19,457 nucleotides of DNA, taken from an uncultured Megasphaera sp. (GTDB lineage Bacteria; Bacillota; Negativicutes; Veillonellales; Megasphaeraceae). The notes below the pieces were generated by a model that was given only the letters and a program-made list of their open reading frames with translations, did no database searches and had not been told where the DNA came from. The position numbers were made by a program, and so were the translations under genes. Positions 1 to 6,492 of this stretch are shown one piece after another (positions within the stretch are counted from its first letter, which is position 1; each line of letters starts with the position of its first letter). The stretch is taken from contig NZ_CATWFF010000018.1 in the NCBI RefSeq assembly GCF_958350005.1, positions 1 to 19,457 of the forward strand, read 5' to 3'.

Positions 1-63
1 GGCTCGCTATTCATGATACAACCATCCACGTCGAAACCTTTACATCCCCATGGATTTTATATA

Positions 64-80
64 GTATAGCATACTCTTGT
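64..80 (+). repeat. 17-bp element shared with the DUF47 promoter region (copy 1)
   Basis: GTATAGCATACTCTTGT here matches GTATAGCATACTATTGT on the minus strand at 10244-10228, 16 of 17 bases. A shorter relative (TATGGCATACT) is at 243-253. The role is unknown; a shared operator or promoter-associated site is an inference. Confidence 0.4.
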
Positions 81-158
81 GCACCTGACAATATCAAATT
101 ATTCCTGACTATTACCGTTTTGTTACGAAGAACTGACGATTTTTATACATCATGTTCA

Positions 159-164
159 TATAAT
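159..164 (+). promoter_or_regulatory. Possible -10 box for gap1
   Basis: A consensus TATAAT lies 168 nt before the gap1 start. The best -35 candidate, CTGACG at 133-138, is 20 nt away, which is long, so the promoter is not secure. If used, transcription would start near 171. That would place the CggR-like operator at about +31 to +66, comparable to the downstream position of the CggR operator in Bacillus subtilis. Confidence 0.35.
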
Positions 165-201
165 ATATAGAGAAACAGTGAAACAGATGAAGCTATCTTA
201 T

Positions 202-237
202 TGGGACAAAAAATGACCATACCATTGCAAAAATGTA
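202..237 (+). promoter_or_regulatory. CggR-like operator in the gap1 leader
   Basis: The Bacillus subtilis CggR operator is two direct copies of CGGGAC-N6-TGTC separated by 4 nt. Here TGGGAC-N6-TGAC (202-217) is followed after exactly 4 nt by CCATTG-N6-TGTA (222-237). The first half-site is strong (8 of 10 fixed bases) and the second is weak (4 of 10), but the 20-bp period is kept. The block is also framed by a dyad, TATTGGG (199-205) and CCCAATA (238-244), so another dimeric repressor could be the ligand. A cggR gene lies 4 kb downstream. Confidence 0.5.
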
Positions 238-331
238 CCCAATATGGCATACTAAGGGTGTAAGAGACAGAAATAACCATATCGTTTCATCGTAACGAAT
301 ATTTTTTATACGTACAAAGGAGTGCATCGAC

Positions 332-1360
332 ATGATTAAAGTAGGGATTAACGGTTTTGGCCGTATTGGACGTTTCGTTTTTCGTGCTGCCCAGACTCGT
401 GATGACATTGAAATCGTAGGTATTAATGACTTATGCCCTGTAGATTATATGGCATATATGCTTAAATACGATACGATGCATGGCCGGTTTGACGGGACTG
501 TAGAAGCAGATGTTGAAAACAGCCGCCTTATTGTCAATGGCAAGGCTATTCGCGTTACGGCAGAAAAAGATCCGGCAGCGCTGAAGTGGGATGAAGTGGG
601 CGCTGAATATGTCGTCGAATCAACGGGCCGGTTCCTTACCATGGATTTGGCAGAAAAACATCTTCAGGCCGGCGCAAAATACGTCGTCCTTTCGGCTCCG
701 TCCAAACAGGGTGCCGATGGCCGGCAGGCTGATATGTTTGTATGCGGCGTCAATACGGATACATACAAAGGACAGACTATCGTTTCCAATGCGTCCTGCA
801 CGACGAACTGCCTGGCACCGGTTGCCAAAGTGCTGAATGATGTCTTTGGCATTCAGGACGGCCTGATGACGACCGTTCATTCCACGACGGCAACGCAGAA
901 AACCGTAGATGGTCCGTCCATGAAAGACTGGCGCGGCGGCCGTGCGGCAGCGGGCAATATTATTCCCTCTTCGACGGGCGCAGCCAAAGCCGTTGGCAAG
1001 GTTATTCCGACACTGAACGGAAAGCTGACAGGCATGTCCATGCGCGTGCCTACATTGGACGTTTCTGTTGTGGACCTGACGGTCAATCTGGCTAAGCCGG
1101 CTTCGTATGACGAAATCTGTGCAGCCATGAAAAAGGCTTCAGAAGGCGAATTAAAAGGCGTTCTGGGATATACGGAAGATGCCGTTGTTTCGTCCGACTT
1201 CCTGGGCTGCCCCTTGTCGTCGATTTTTGACGCCAAAGCGGGGATTGCCTTAACGGATACGTTTGTCAAAGTCGTATCGTGGTATGACAACGAAATTGGC
1301 TATTCTCACAGAGTACTGGACCTCATTGCCACGATGAACACATACAATAGTGCGCACTAA
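332..1360 (+). CDS. gap: Type I glyceraldehyde-3-phosphate dehydrogenase, enterobacterial GapA-like (Gap1)
   Basis: Cytosolic enzyme that oxidises glyceraldehyde-3-phosphate with phosphate and NAD+ to 1,3-bisphosphoglycerate. At 342 aa it is full length. Visible are the Rossmann motif GINGFGRIGR (residues 5-14), NAD-selective Asp33 after Asn32, the active-site block SNASCTTNCLAP with catalytic Cys156, His183, Pro196 in the cofactor pocket, and the C-terminal WYDNEIGYS. Blocks such as ATQKTVDGPSMKDWRGGR and YMLKYDTMHGRFDGTV closely resemble Escherichia coli GapA from memory, unlike the two paralogues nearby, so a separate origin is likely. The ATG at 332 has AAGGAG at 317-322. A CggR-like operator lies in its leader, so it may be the main glycolytic copy (inference). 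It is followed by a terminator before gpmI. Confidence 0.96.
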   Translation: MIKVGINGFGRIGRFVFRAAQTRDDIEIVGINDLCPVDYMAYMLKYDTMHGRFDGTVEADVENSRLIVNGKAIRVTAEKDPAALKWDEVGAEYVVESTGRFLTMDLAEKHLQAGAKYVVLSAPSKQGADGRQADMFVCGVNTDTYKGQTIVSNASCTTNCLAPVAKVLNDVFGIQDGLMTTVHSTTATQKTVDGPSMKDWRGGRAAAGNIIPSSTGAAKAVGKVIPTLNGKLTGMSMRVPTLDVSVVDLTVNLAKPASYDEICAAMKKASEGELKGVLGYTEDAVVSSDFLGCPLSSIFDAKAGIALTDTFVKVVSWYDNEIGYSHRVLDLIATMNTYNSAH

Positions 1361-1394
1361 TTGGGAATAATTCTGTATTTTCCGGAATATTTCG

Positions 1395-1424
1395 TTGCCA
1401 ATCCGGTGTGCATAGGGGTACAAT
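1395..1424 (+). promoter_or_regulatory. Candidate promoter for gpmI
   Basis: TTGCCA (1395-1400), an 18-nt spacer and TACAAT (1419-1424). The predicted start near 1431 falls inside the left arm of the following terminator hairpin, so transcripts from this promoter would escape the terminator that stops gap1 read-through (inference). Confidence 0.45.
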
Positions 1425-1428
1425 AAAG

Positions 1429-1458
1429 AAGGCTGGGATGAAAGTCCTGGCCTTTTTT
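1429..1458 (+). terminator. Intrinsic terminator after gap1
   Basis: AAGGCTGGGA (1429-1438) pairs with TCCTGGCCTT (1445-1454), 10 bp including two G-U pairs, with a 6-nt loop and a T tract at 1453-1458. A competing hairpin is possible: GGGATGAAA (1435-1443) with TTTCATCCC (1456-1464). It shares the left-arm bases and sequesters part of the T tract. Confidence 0.75.
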
Positions 1459-1495
1459 CATCCCGACTGATTCCTCAATATAAGGAGAATGTGCA

Positions 1496-3028
1496 ATGAT
1501 AAAAAAGAAACCGATTATGCTGATTATTATGGATGGATTTGGCTGCAGCAACAGAAAAGAAGGAAATGCCGTTGCCCAGGCCAATCTCCATGTACTGCCG
1601 GAATTGTGGAAGGAATATCCCCATTCCTATTTAGGTGCATCTGGCGAAGATGTAGGCCTTCCGGACGGACAGATCGGCAATTCTGAAGTAGGACACCTCA
1701 ACATCGGTGCCGGCCGTATTGTATACCAGGCATTGACGAAAATTACCCGTGATATTAAGAATGGCTCTTTCTTTCAGAAGCCGGTTTTGGTAGAAGCCAT
1801 GGAAAATGCCAAACGCCGCGGCACGGCCCTGCATTTGCTGGGACTCGTATCTCCCGGCGGGGTGCACAGCAGTGAACAGCACCTGTTTGGCCTGCTGGAA
1901 ATGGCCCGGCAGCATGGTCTGAAAAAGGTATATATTCATGCCTTCCTTGATGGCCGCGATGTGCTGCCCCGCAGTGCCGGCGCCTATTTGCAGGAACTGG
2001 AGGACATGTGTGCCAAACTGGGCACAGGGGAAATTGCCACGATCAGCGGCCGCTATTATGCCATGGATCGGGATAAGCGGTGGGAACGGGTACAGAAAGC
2101 CTATGATGCCATTGCTCTGGGGGAAGGGCCGGAAGCACCAGATGCCCAGACGTGCCTGAAACAGTCCTATGCCGCCGATGTGTCTGATGAATTTGTCGTT
2201 CCTACAGTAATTCACCATCATCCCGTTGCAGACGGCGACAGCGTCATTTTCTTTAACTTCCGTCCCGATCGGGCGCGGCAGCTGACAACGGCATTTGTCA
2301 GCGATTCCTTTGACGGCTTTGCACGGCCTAAAAAATTATCCCTATATTTTGCAACTATGACCCGGTACGAAGATGATCTGCCTGTTCACGTCGTATACGA
2401 TAAAGAACGGATTCCCAATACGCTGGGCGAAGTGCTGGCCAAGGCAGGAAAAACGCAGCTTCGTATTGCAGAAACAGAAAAATATGCCCATGTTACGTAT
2501 TTTTTCAATGGCGGAGAAGAAACACCGAACATTGGGGAAGACCGTATTCTCGTGCCGTCGCCGAAAGTGGCGACCTACGATTTGCAGCCGGAAATGAATG
2601 CTCCTGTTGTTACGGAGAAAGTCATTGCCCAGATTAAGGCCGCTAAGTACGACATGATTATGCTGAATTTTGCCAATGCCGATATGGTAGGACATACAGG
2701 CGTCTTTTCCGCAGCTGTCAAGGCAGTGGAAACGGTCGACTCCTGCATTGGCGCTATTGTAGATGCCCTTCGCACCGTAGACGGCCAGCTGCTGATTATT
2801 GCCGATCACGGGAATGCCGAACAGATGACCGATCCCACCACAGGCTCTCCCTACACAGCCCATACGACCAACCACGTGCCGTGCATTCTGGTCAGTGAAG
2901 AACATAAACAGGATACCCTGTCTGACGGCATCCTGGCCGATGTGGCGCCTACGCTGCTGACGCTGGCCGGCATGGATATTCCTGCCGATATGACCGGCAA
3001 ATGCCTGCTCCAGCCGTCTGAAAAATAA
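1496..3028 (+). CDS. gpmI: 2,3-bisphosphoglycerate-independent phosphoglycerate mutase
   Basis: Interconverts 3-phosphoglycerate and 2-phosphoglycerate in lower glycolysis by a Mn2+-dependent phosphoserine mechanism. At 510 aa it is the normal family length. It shows the alkaline-phosphatase-superfamily metal motif IIMDGFG (Asp13), the nucleophile block GQIGNSEVGHLNIGAGR with Ser63, the phosphoglycerate-binding block SPGGVHSSEQHL, FLDGRDVLP, ISGRYYAMDRDKRW, FNFRPDRARQ, and the C-terminal metal motifs NFANADMVGHTG and ADHGNAEQM. The ATG at 1496 follows TAAGGAG (1481-1487) at good spacing. It lies between two GAPDH genes, separated from gap1 by a terminator and from gap2 by a 239-nt gap with a promoter, so it is probably transcribed alone or by partial read-through. 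No eno is present in the window. Confidence 0.97.
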   Translation: MIKKKPIMLIIMDGFGCSNRKEGNAVAQANLHVLPELWKEYPHSYLGASGEDVGLPDGQIGNSEVGHLNIGAGRIVYQALTKITRDIKNGSFFQKPVLVEAMENAKRRGTALHLLGLVSPGGVHSSEQHLFGLLEMARQHGLKKVYIHAFLDGRDVLPRSAGAYLQELEDMCAKLGTGEIATISGRYYAMDRDKRWERVQKAYDAIALGEGPEAPDAQTCLKQSYAADVSDEFVVPTVIHHHPVADGDSVIFFNFRPDRARQLTTAFVSDSFDGFARPKKLSLYFATMTRYEDDLPVHVVYDKERIPNTLGEVLAKAGKTQLRIAETEKYAHVTYFFNGGEETPNIGEDRILVPSPKVATYDLQPEMNAPVVTEKVIAQIKAAKYDMIMLNFANADMVGHTGVFSAAVKAVETVDSCIGAIVDALRTVDGQLLIIADHGNAEQMTDPTTGSPYTAHTTNHVPCILVSEEHKQDTLSDGILADVAPTLLTLAGMDIPADMTGKCLLQPSEK

Positions 3029-3153
3029 GCAGCATCATTTTTCGTTCTGTAAGACCTATGGATGCCATTGAAATAGTGTATGCTATTTAGAGAGCATATG
3101 CGAGAAAATTGCCAATACGAATCACATAATACGAGCCATTACCCTTGAATAAG

Positions 3154-3182
3154 TTTACAAGATATGGAAATAAGAGTATACT
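3154..3182 (+). promoter_or_regulatory. Promoter for gap2
   Basis: TTTACA (3154-3159), a 17-nt spacer and TATACT (3177-3182), a near-consensus housekeeping promoter 86 nt before the gap2 start. It probably drives gap2-cggR and perhaps gap3-pgk-tpiA, since no terminator was seen inside that run. Confidence 0.65.
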
Positions 3183-3195
3183 AATGATGGATTAT

Positions 3196-3219
3196 GTATG
3201 AACATACTGTAGTCGTATG
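3196..3219. promoter_or_regulatory. Palindromic sequence at the gap2 transcription start
   Basis: GTATG-AA-CATAC (3196-3207) is an inverted repeat just downstream of the predicted start point, and a third GTATG follows at 3215-3219. The location suits an operator. It does not match the CggR consensus, and I cannot name a regulator. Confidence 0.3.
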
Positions 3220-3267
3220 TCCTGCAGCGGCATCGGGCAGGGCAAGGTGTGATGAGGAGGAAAGGCA

Positions 3268-4281
3268 ATGACAGTAAAAATTGGCATTAGCGGTTTTGGC
3301 AGAATTGGCAGATGTACGTTCCGTACGTCTTTGCTTCATCCGGAAGTAGAAATTGCAGCTGTCAACAATCGATCTATCGGTCCGGTTATGGCAGATTTGC
3401 TGAAGTTTGATACCGTACACGGTACATGGGATCACGATGTTTCCTTTGATGTAGATAAGCAGGCTCTGGTTGTGGACGGGAAGTATATTCCCGTTACGAA
3501 TGAAACGGAACCGGAAAATATTCCCTGGAAGCAGATGGGCGTCGATATTGTCGTCGAATCGACAGGGAAATTCCGTGATCGCGAATCGGCAGCCAAACAT
3601 CTGGCTGATGGTGCTAAGAAAGTCATCATTACGGCACCGGGCAAAAATGTCGATAAGACGATCGTCATGGGAGTCAATGAAGAAACCTATGACCCTGCCC
3701 ATCATCACATTATTTCCAATGGGTCCTGCACGACCAACTGCCTAGCTCCGGTGGCCAAGGTATTGTCCCGGGAGTTTGGCATTGTCCGCGGCATGATGAC
3801 AACGGTTCATTCCTATACGAATGACCAGCAGCTGGTTGACGGCGTTCATAAAGATCTGCGCCGTGCCCGCTGTGCTACCCAGTCGATTATTCCGACGTCT
3901 ACCGGAGCTGCCAAAGCCGTTGCTCTGGTACTTCCGGAATTGAAAGGCAAATTTACCGGCATGGCGCTGCGCGTTCCTACGCCCAATGTATCCATGACGG
4001 ATCTGGTAGCAGTGCTCAAGCGGAAAGTTACGAAAGAAGAAATTAATGAAGCCCTGAAAAAATGGGCAGAAGGGCCGATGAAGGGAATTCTGGCCTATTC
4101 AACAGCGCCTACGGTTTCCTCGGACTATATCAGTGATCCCCACAGCTCGATTGTGGACTCGCTGGATACGCAGGTCGTAGAAGGCGACATGATCAAGGTT
4201 GTTGCCTGGTATGACAATGAATGGGGATATTCGCTTCGCGTCAACGATTTGGCGTCGTATATCGCATCTCAGGGATACTAA
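3268..4281 (+). CDS. Type I glyceraldehyde-3-phosphate dehydrogenase, GapB-like (Gap2), possibly NADP-using
   Basis: A complete 337-aa GAPDH with Rossmann motif GISGFGRIGR (6-15), active site SNGSCTTNCLAP (catalytic Cys154), His181 in TVHSYTNDQ, and WYDNEWGYS near the C-terminus. The residue that normally selects NAD, Asp after Asn in the second beta strand, is Asn34 (AVNNRS). The second-subunit pocket position held by Pro in NAD enzymes is Val193 (DGVHKDLRRAR). The blocks APGKNVDKTIVMGVNE and AWYDNEWGYS recall Bacillus GapB, an NADP-dependent gluconeogenic form. NADP use and an anabolic direction are therefore inferred. The ATG at 3268 has GAGGAGG at 3254-3260. cggR starts 47 nt after it, probably on the same transcript. 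Assignment to the GAPDH family is certain; cofactor and direction are not. Confidence 0.95.
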   Translation: MTVKIGISGFGRIGRCTFRTSLLHPEVEIAAVNNRSIGPVMADLLKFDTVHGTWDHDVSFDVDKQALVVDGKYIPVTNETEPENIPWKQMGVDIVVESTGKFRDRESAAKHLADGAKKVIITAPGKNVDKTIVMGVNEETYDPAHHHIISNGSCTTNCLAPVAKVLSREFGIVRGMMTTVHSYTNDQQLVDGVHKDLRRARCATQSIIPTSTGAAKAVALVLPELKGKFTGMALRVPTPNVSMTDLVAVLKRKVTKEEINEALKKWAEGPMKGILAYSTAPTVSSDYISDPHSSIVDSLDTQVVEGDMIKVVAWYDNEWGYSLRVNDLASYIASQGY

Positions 4282-4328
4282 GCCGTACGTACTCGGCGAA
4301 TGTGACAGGCGGCATGTAGGAGGTAAAA

Positions 4329-5354
4329 ATGAAACAAGATACACTCCGTATCTTTCAGAAAATTGCTCCCGACGTGATGGGGACAATAAAAGAACGGTAT
4401 TTGCTGCTGCGTCATATTGCCGATGCAGAACCGGTAGGCCGGCGCACGCTGGCCAGCCTGTCGGGATTATCTGAACGGGTGGTACGCTCTCATGTGGATG
4501 TGCTGCGGCGCAGCGGTATGGTCCGGTTTTCGACGATGGGCATTTCTCTCGAGCCGGAAGGAAAGAAAATGATGCCTGATTTACTGGAATGTTTCCTGCA
4601 GCTGAATAATCTGGATGATATGGAACGGCAGATTCGCCAGGCTCTGGGACTGAAGCAGGTGTATATCGTTCCCGGTGACAGCGATCGCGATAAGACGGCC
4701 AAGGAAGAGTTGGGACGAAAAGGTGCGCTCCTGCTGAGCGATTTGCTGCCGCAGGTGCGAATCGTGGCTATCAGCGGCGGCTCGACAATGGCTGAAATTG
4801 CCAGGATGCTGCCGGAGTGCAGCGCTCCGGATACGACTATTCTGCCGGCTCGCGGCAGTATGGGAAATCATGTCGAATTTCAGGCCAATTATATTGCTGC
4901 CAATATTGCCGTAAAAACGAACAGTTCCTATCGGATGATCCATCTTCCTGAAGGGCTGAGCGAGTCGGCTCTTCGGCTGATGTACGAATCAGACTGCCAG
5001 GCCAGAGAAAATGTGGCTCTGACGGCGCAGGCTCAGGTGGTCCTGTTCGGTATTGGCAGGGCTGACCGGATGGCCCGAAAACGGGGCATGAACAGCCATC
5101 AGCAGCATACGCTGCAGGCACTGGGAGCCCGCGGCGAATCGCTGGGGTCATACTGCAGCATTGATGGCCGCGTACTGTATGGAACCAGTAATATAGGCAT
5201 TGCCTTAAAAGATATAAAGAAACACCCACATGTAATTGCCGTAGCCGGCGGGAGCAGCAAGGCGGAAGCGATTTTGTCCGTCATGCGGACCTGCCGTACA
5301 GGCACCCTCGTAACAGATGAAGGAGCGGCGGAACAAATGATGAAGCTTATCTAA
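4329..5354 (+). CDS. cggR: Central glycolytic genes regulator CggR (SorC family)
   Basis: DNA-binding repressor of glycolytic operons that senses fructose-1,6-bisphosphate in Bacillus. At 341 aa it matches CggR length. The N-terminus has a winged helix-turn-helix (about residues 37-66: RRTLASLSGLSERVVRSHVDVL). The rest is a sugar-phosphate-binding domain of the SorC/DeoR-like fold, with the phosphate loop AISGGSTMAEIA (about 141-152), the blocks ILPARGSMG and FGIGRAD, and a C-terminal AVAGGSSKAEAI. The ATG at 4329 has AGGAGG at 4318-4323. It lies between gap2 (47 nt) and gap3 (17 nt from stop to the chosen ATG), as in the cggR-gapA-pgk-tpiA order of Bacillus. The best operator match in the window lies upstream of gap1, so it probably acts there (inference). 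Confidence 0.93.
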   Translation: MKQDTLRIFQKIAPDVMGTIKERYLLLRHIADAEPVGRRTLASLSGLSERVVRSHVDVLRRSGMVRFSTMGISLEPEGKKMMPDLLECFLQLNNLDDMERQIRQALGLKQVYIVPGDSDRDKTAKEELGRKGALLLSDLLPQVRIVAISGGSTMAEIARMLPECSAPDTTILPARGSMGNHVEFQANYIAANIAVKTNSSYRMIHLPEGLSESALRLMYESDCQARENVALTAQAQVVLFGIGRADRMARKRGMNSHQQHTLQALGARGESLGSYCSIDGRVLYGTSNIGIALKDIKKHPHVIAVAGGSSKAEAILSVMRTCRTGTLVTDEGAAEQMMKLI

Positions 5355-5371
5355 TAGAAAGGGTGTTATAC

Positions 5372-6394
5372 ATGGTAAAAGTTGGTATTGACGGGTTTGG
5401 ACGAATTGGCAGAAGCTTTTTCAAAATTGCACAGCGCTTTCAGGACGAAATAGAAGTAGTGGCTATTAATGATATTGGCACGCCGAAGCAGATGTCCCAT
5501 TTGCTGAAGTATGACAGCATTTATGGGATTATGCCCAATGATGTGTCCTATGATGATGCCAATATTATTGTAGACGGGAAAAAATATCCCCTCTTTCAGG
5601 AACATGATGTCAAACAGGTAGACTGGGATGCCTATGGTGTGGACATTCTGATCGAATCGTCCGGGAAGTATCCCGGCCGTATCCGCAAGTCCTCACAGTC
5701 CCGGCTGCCGCTGGACGGAGGCATTAAGAAAGTCATCATTACGTCGCCGTCTACGATTGACGATGTTACCGTCGTTTTAGGCGTCAACGAAGATGCATAC
5801 GATCCCAAAAAGCATCGTGTCATTTCCGGCGCATCGTGCACAACGTGCGGCCTGGCAGCGATTCTGAAACTGATGAATGATACGTATGGCGTAAAACGGG
5901 GCATGACGACGTCTGTTCACTCCTATACGACAGACCAGAAAATCCTGGACGTATCTCACCGGGATCTGCGGCGGGCCCGGGCAGCAGGCATGTCGATTAT
6001 TCCGACCACAACCGGTGCAGCCGAAGCGATTACCAAAGTACTGCCGATTTTTGAAGGCCGGCTGAACTGCCGTGCTGTCCGCGTGCCGACACCGGACGTA
6101 TCAATTATTGATATTGTCCTGGAACTGAATAAAGAAGATATTACGCTGGATGAACTGAACAATACATTCCGCGAAGCTGCAGCCGGTGCCTATGCCGGCA
6201 TTATCGATACGAACGATGATGAACTCGTGTCCGTTGACTACCGGGGCAATGAACATACGACGACTGTCGATATTCCCCTGAATATGGTCATGGACGGCGG
6301 CATGGTCAAAATCGTTTCGTGGTACGACAACGAATGGGGCTATGCCCGCCGTATTGTCGACCTCGTTAAATTCCTGGTCAAAAAAGGATTATAA
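5372..6394 (+). CDS. Divergent type I glyceraldehyde-3-phosphate dehydrogenase (Gap3) with altered active-site helix
   Basis: A 340-aa GAPDH homologue in the canonical position after cggR. The ATG at 5372 is chosen over the GTG at 5363 because AAAGGG (5358-5363) is 8 nt before it and the protein then starts MVKVGIDGFGRIGR. Catalytic Cys156 (GASC) and His183 (SVHSYT) are kept. The usually invariant CTTNCLAP is CTTCGLAA, so Asn159 is Cys, the second Cys is Gly160 and Pro is Ala163. A 4-residue insertion and rewritten segment occupy about 101-119. Asp34, the HLLKYDS block and Ser195 (LDVSHRDLRRARAA) resemble the dual NADP/NAD pocket of cyanobacterial and chloroplast GAPDH. The frame is conserved to WYDNEWGY and the end, so it is not a pseudogene. 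Function as a glycolytic, NADP-linked or other aldehyde dehydrogenase is open. Confidence 0.9.
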   Translation: MVKVGIDGFGRIGRSFFKIAQRFQDEIEVVAINDIGTPKQMSHLLKYDSIYGIMPNDVSYDDANIIVDGKKYPLFQEHDVKQVDWDAYGVDILIESSGKYPGRIRKSSQSRLPLDGGIKKVIITSPSTIDDVTVVLGVNEDAYDPKKHRVISGASCTTCGLAAILKLMNDTYGVKRGMTTSVHSYTTDQKILDVSHRDLRRARAAGMSIIPTTTGAAEAITKVLPIFEGRLNCRAVRVPTPDVSIIDIVLELNKEDITLDELNNTFREAAAGAYAGIIDTNDDELVSVDYRGNEHTTTVDIPLNMVMDGGMVKIVSWYDNEWGYARRIVDLVKFLVKKGL

Positions 6395-6492
6395 GATTCA
6401 TGGTGCTGCCAGGAAGTGCAGCCAGGTGATGCCGTCTGATCTGTCGTAATTGACCAGGCAGTCCCGCGGAACTATGCAGAGGAGGATTTTTC

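Larger units (their letters stand above)
1..331. other. Gene-free leader region upstream of gap1
   Basis: This AT-rich stretch holds no convincing gene; the one open frame on the minus strand (193-408) runs into gap1 antisense and has no family character. It carries a possible promoter (TATAAT at 159-164), a CggR-like operator (202-237), a 17-bp element at 64-80 that recurs upstream of the DUF47 gene, and a weak 5-bp hairpin (282-298) followed by six T's (302-307). The gap1 ribosome site AAGGAG is at 317-322. A long regulated 5' leader for gap1 is inferred. Confidence 0.6.

Noticed and set aside
193..408. Minus-strand 71-aa open frame at the gap1 5' end
   Set aside because: It overlaps gap1 coding sequence and the leader, has no recognisable domain and lacks a convincing ribosome site.
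3079..3098. TATGCT/AGCATA hairpin after gpmI as a terminator
   Set aside because: The stem is six base pairs with an 8-nt loop and no U tract.
5363..5371. GTG start for gap3 giving an extra MLY
   Set aside because: It overlaps the purine-rich ribosome site; the ATG at 5372 has proper spacing and matches the usual GAPDH N-terminus.
5660..5730. Paired compensating frameshifts in gap3
   Set aside because: Translating the other two frames of this stretch does not recover the usual GAPDH sequence, so it is a genuine divergent segment.
6405..6422. GCTGC/GCAGC hairpin between gap3 and pgk
   Set aside because: The stem is five base pairs with no T tract, too weak for a terminator.
6450..6478. Promoter TTGACC-N17-TATGCA before pgk
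   Set aside because: The -10 is poor and the start point would fall in the pgk ribosome site, leaving almost no leader.
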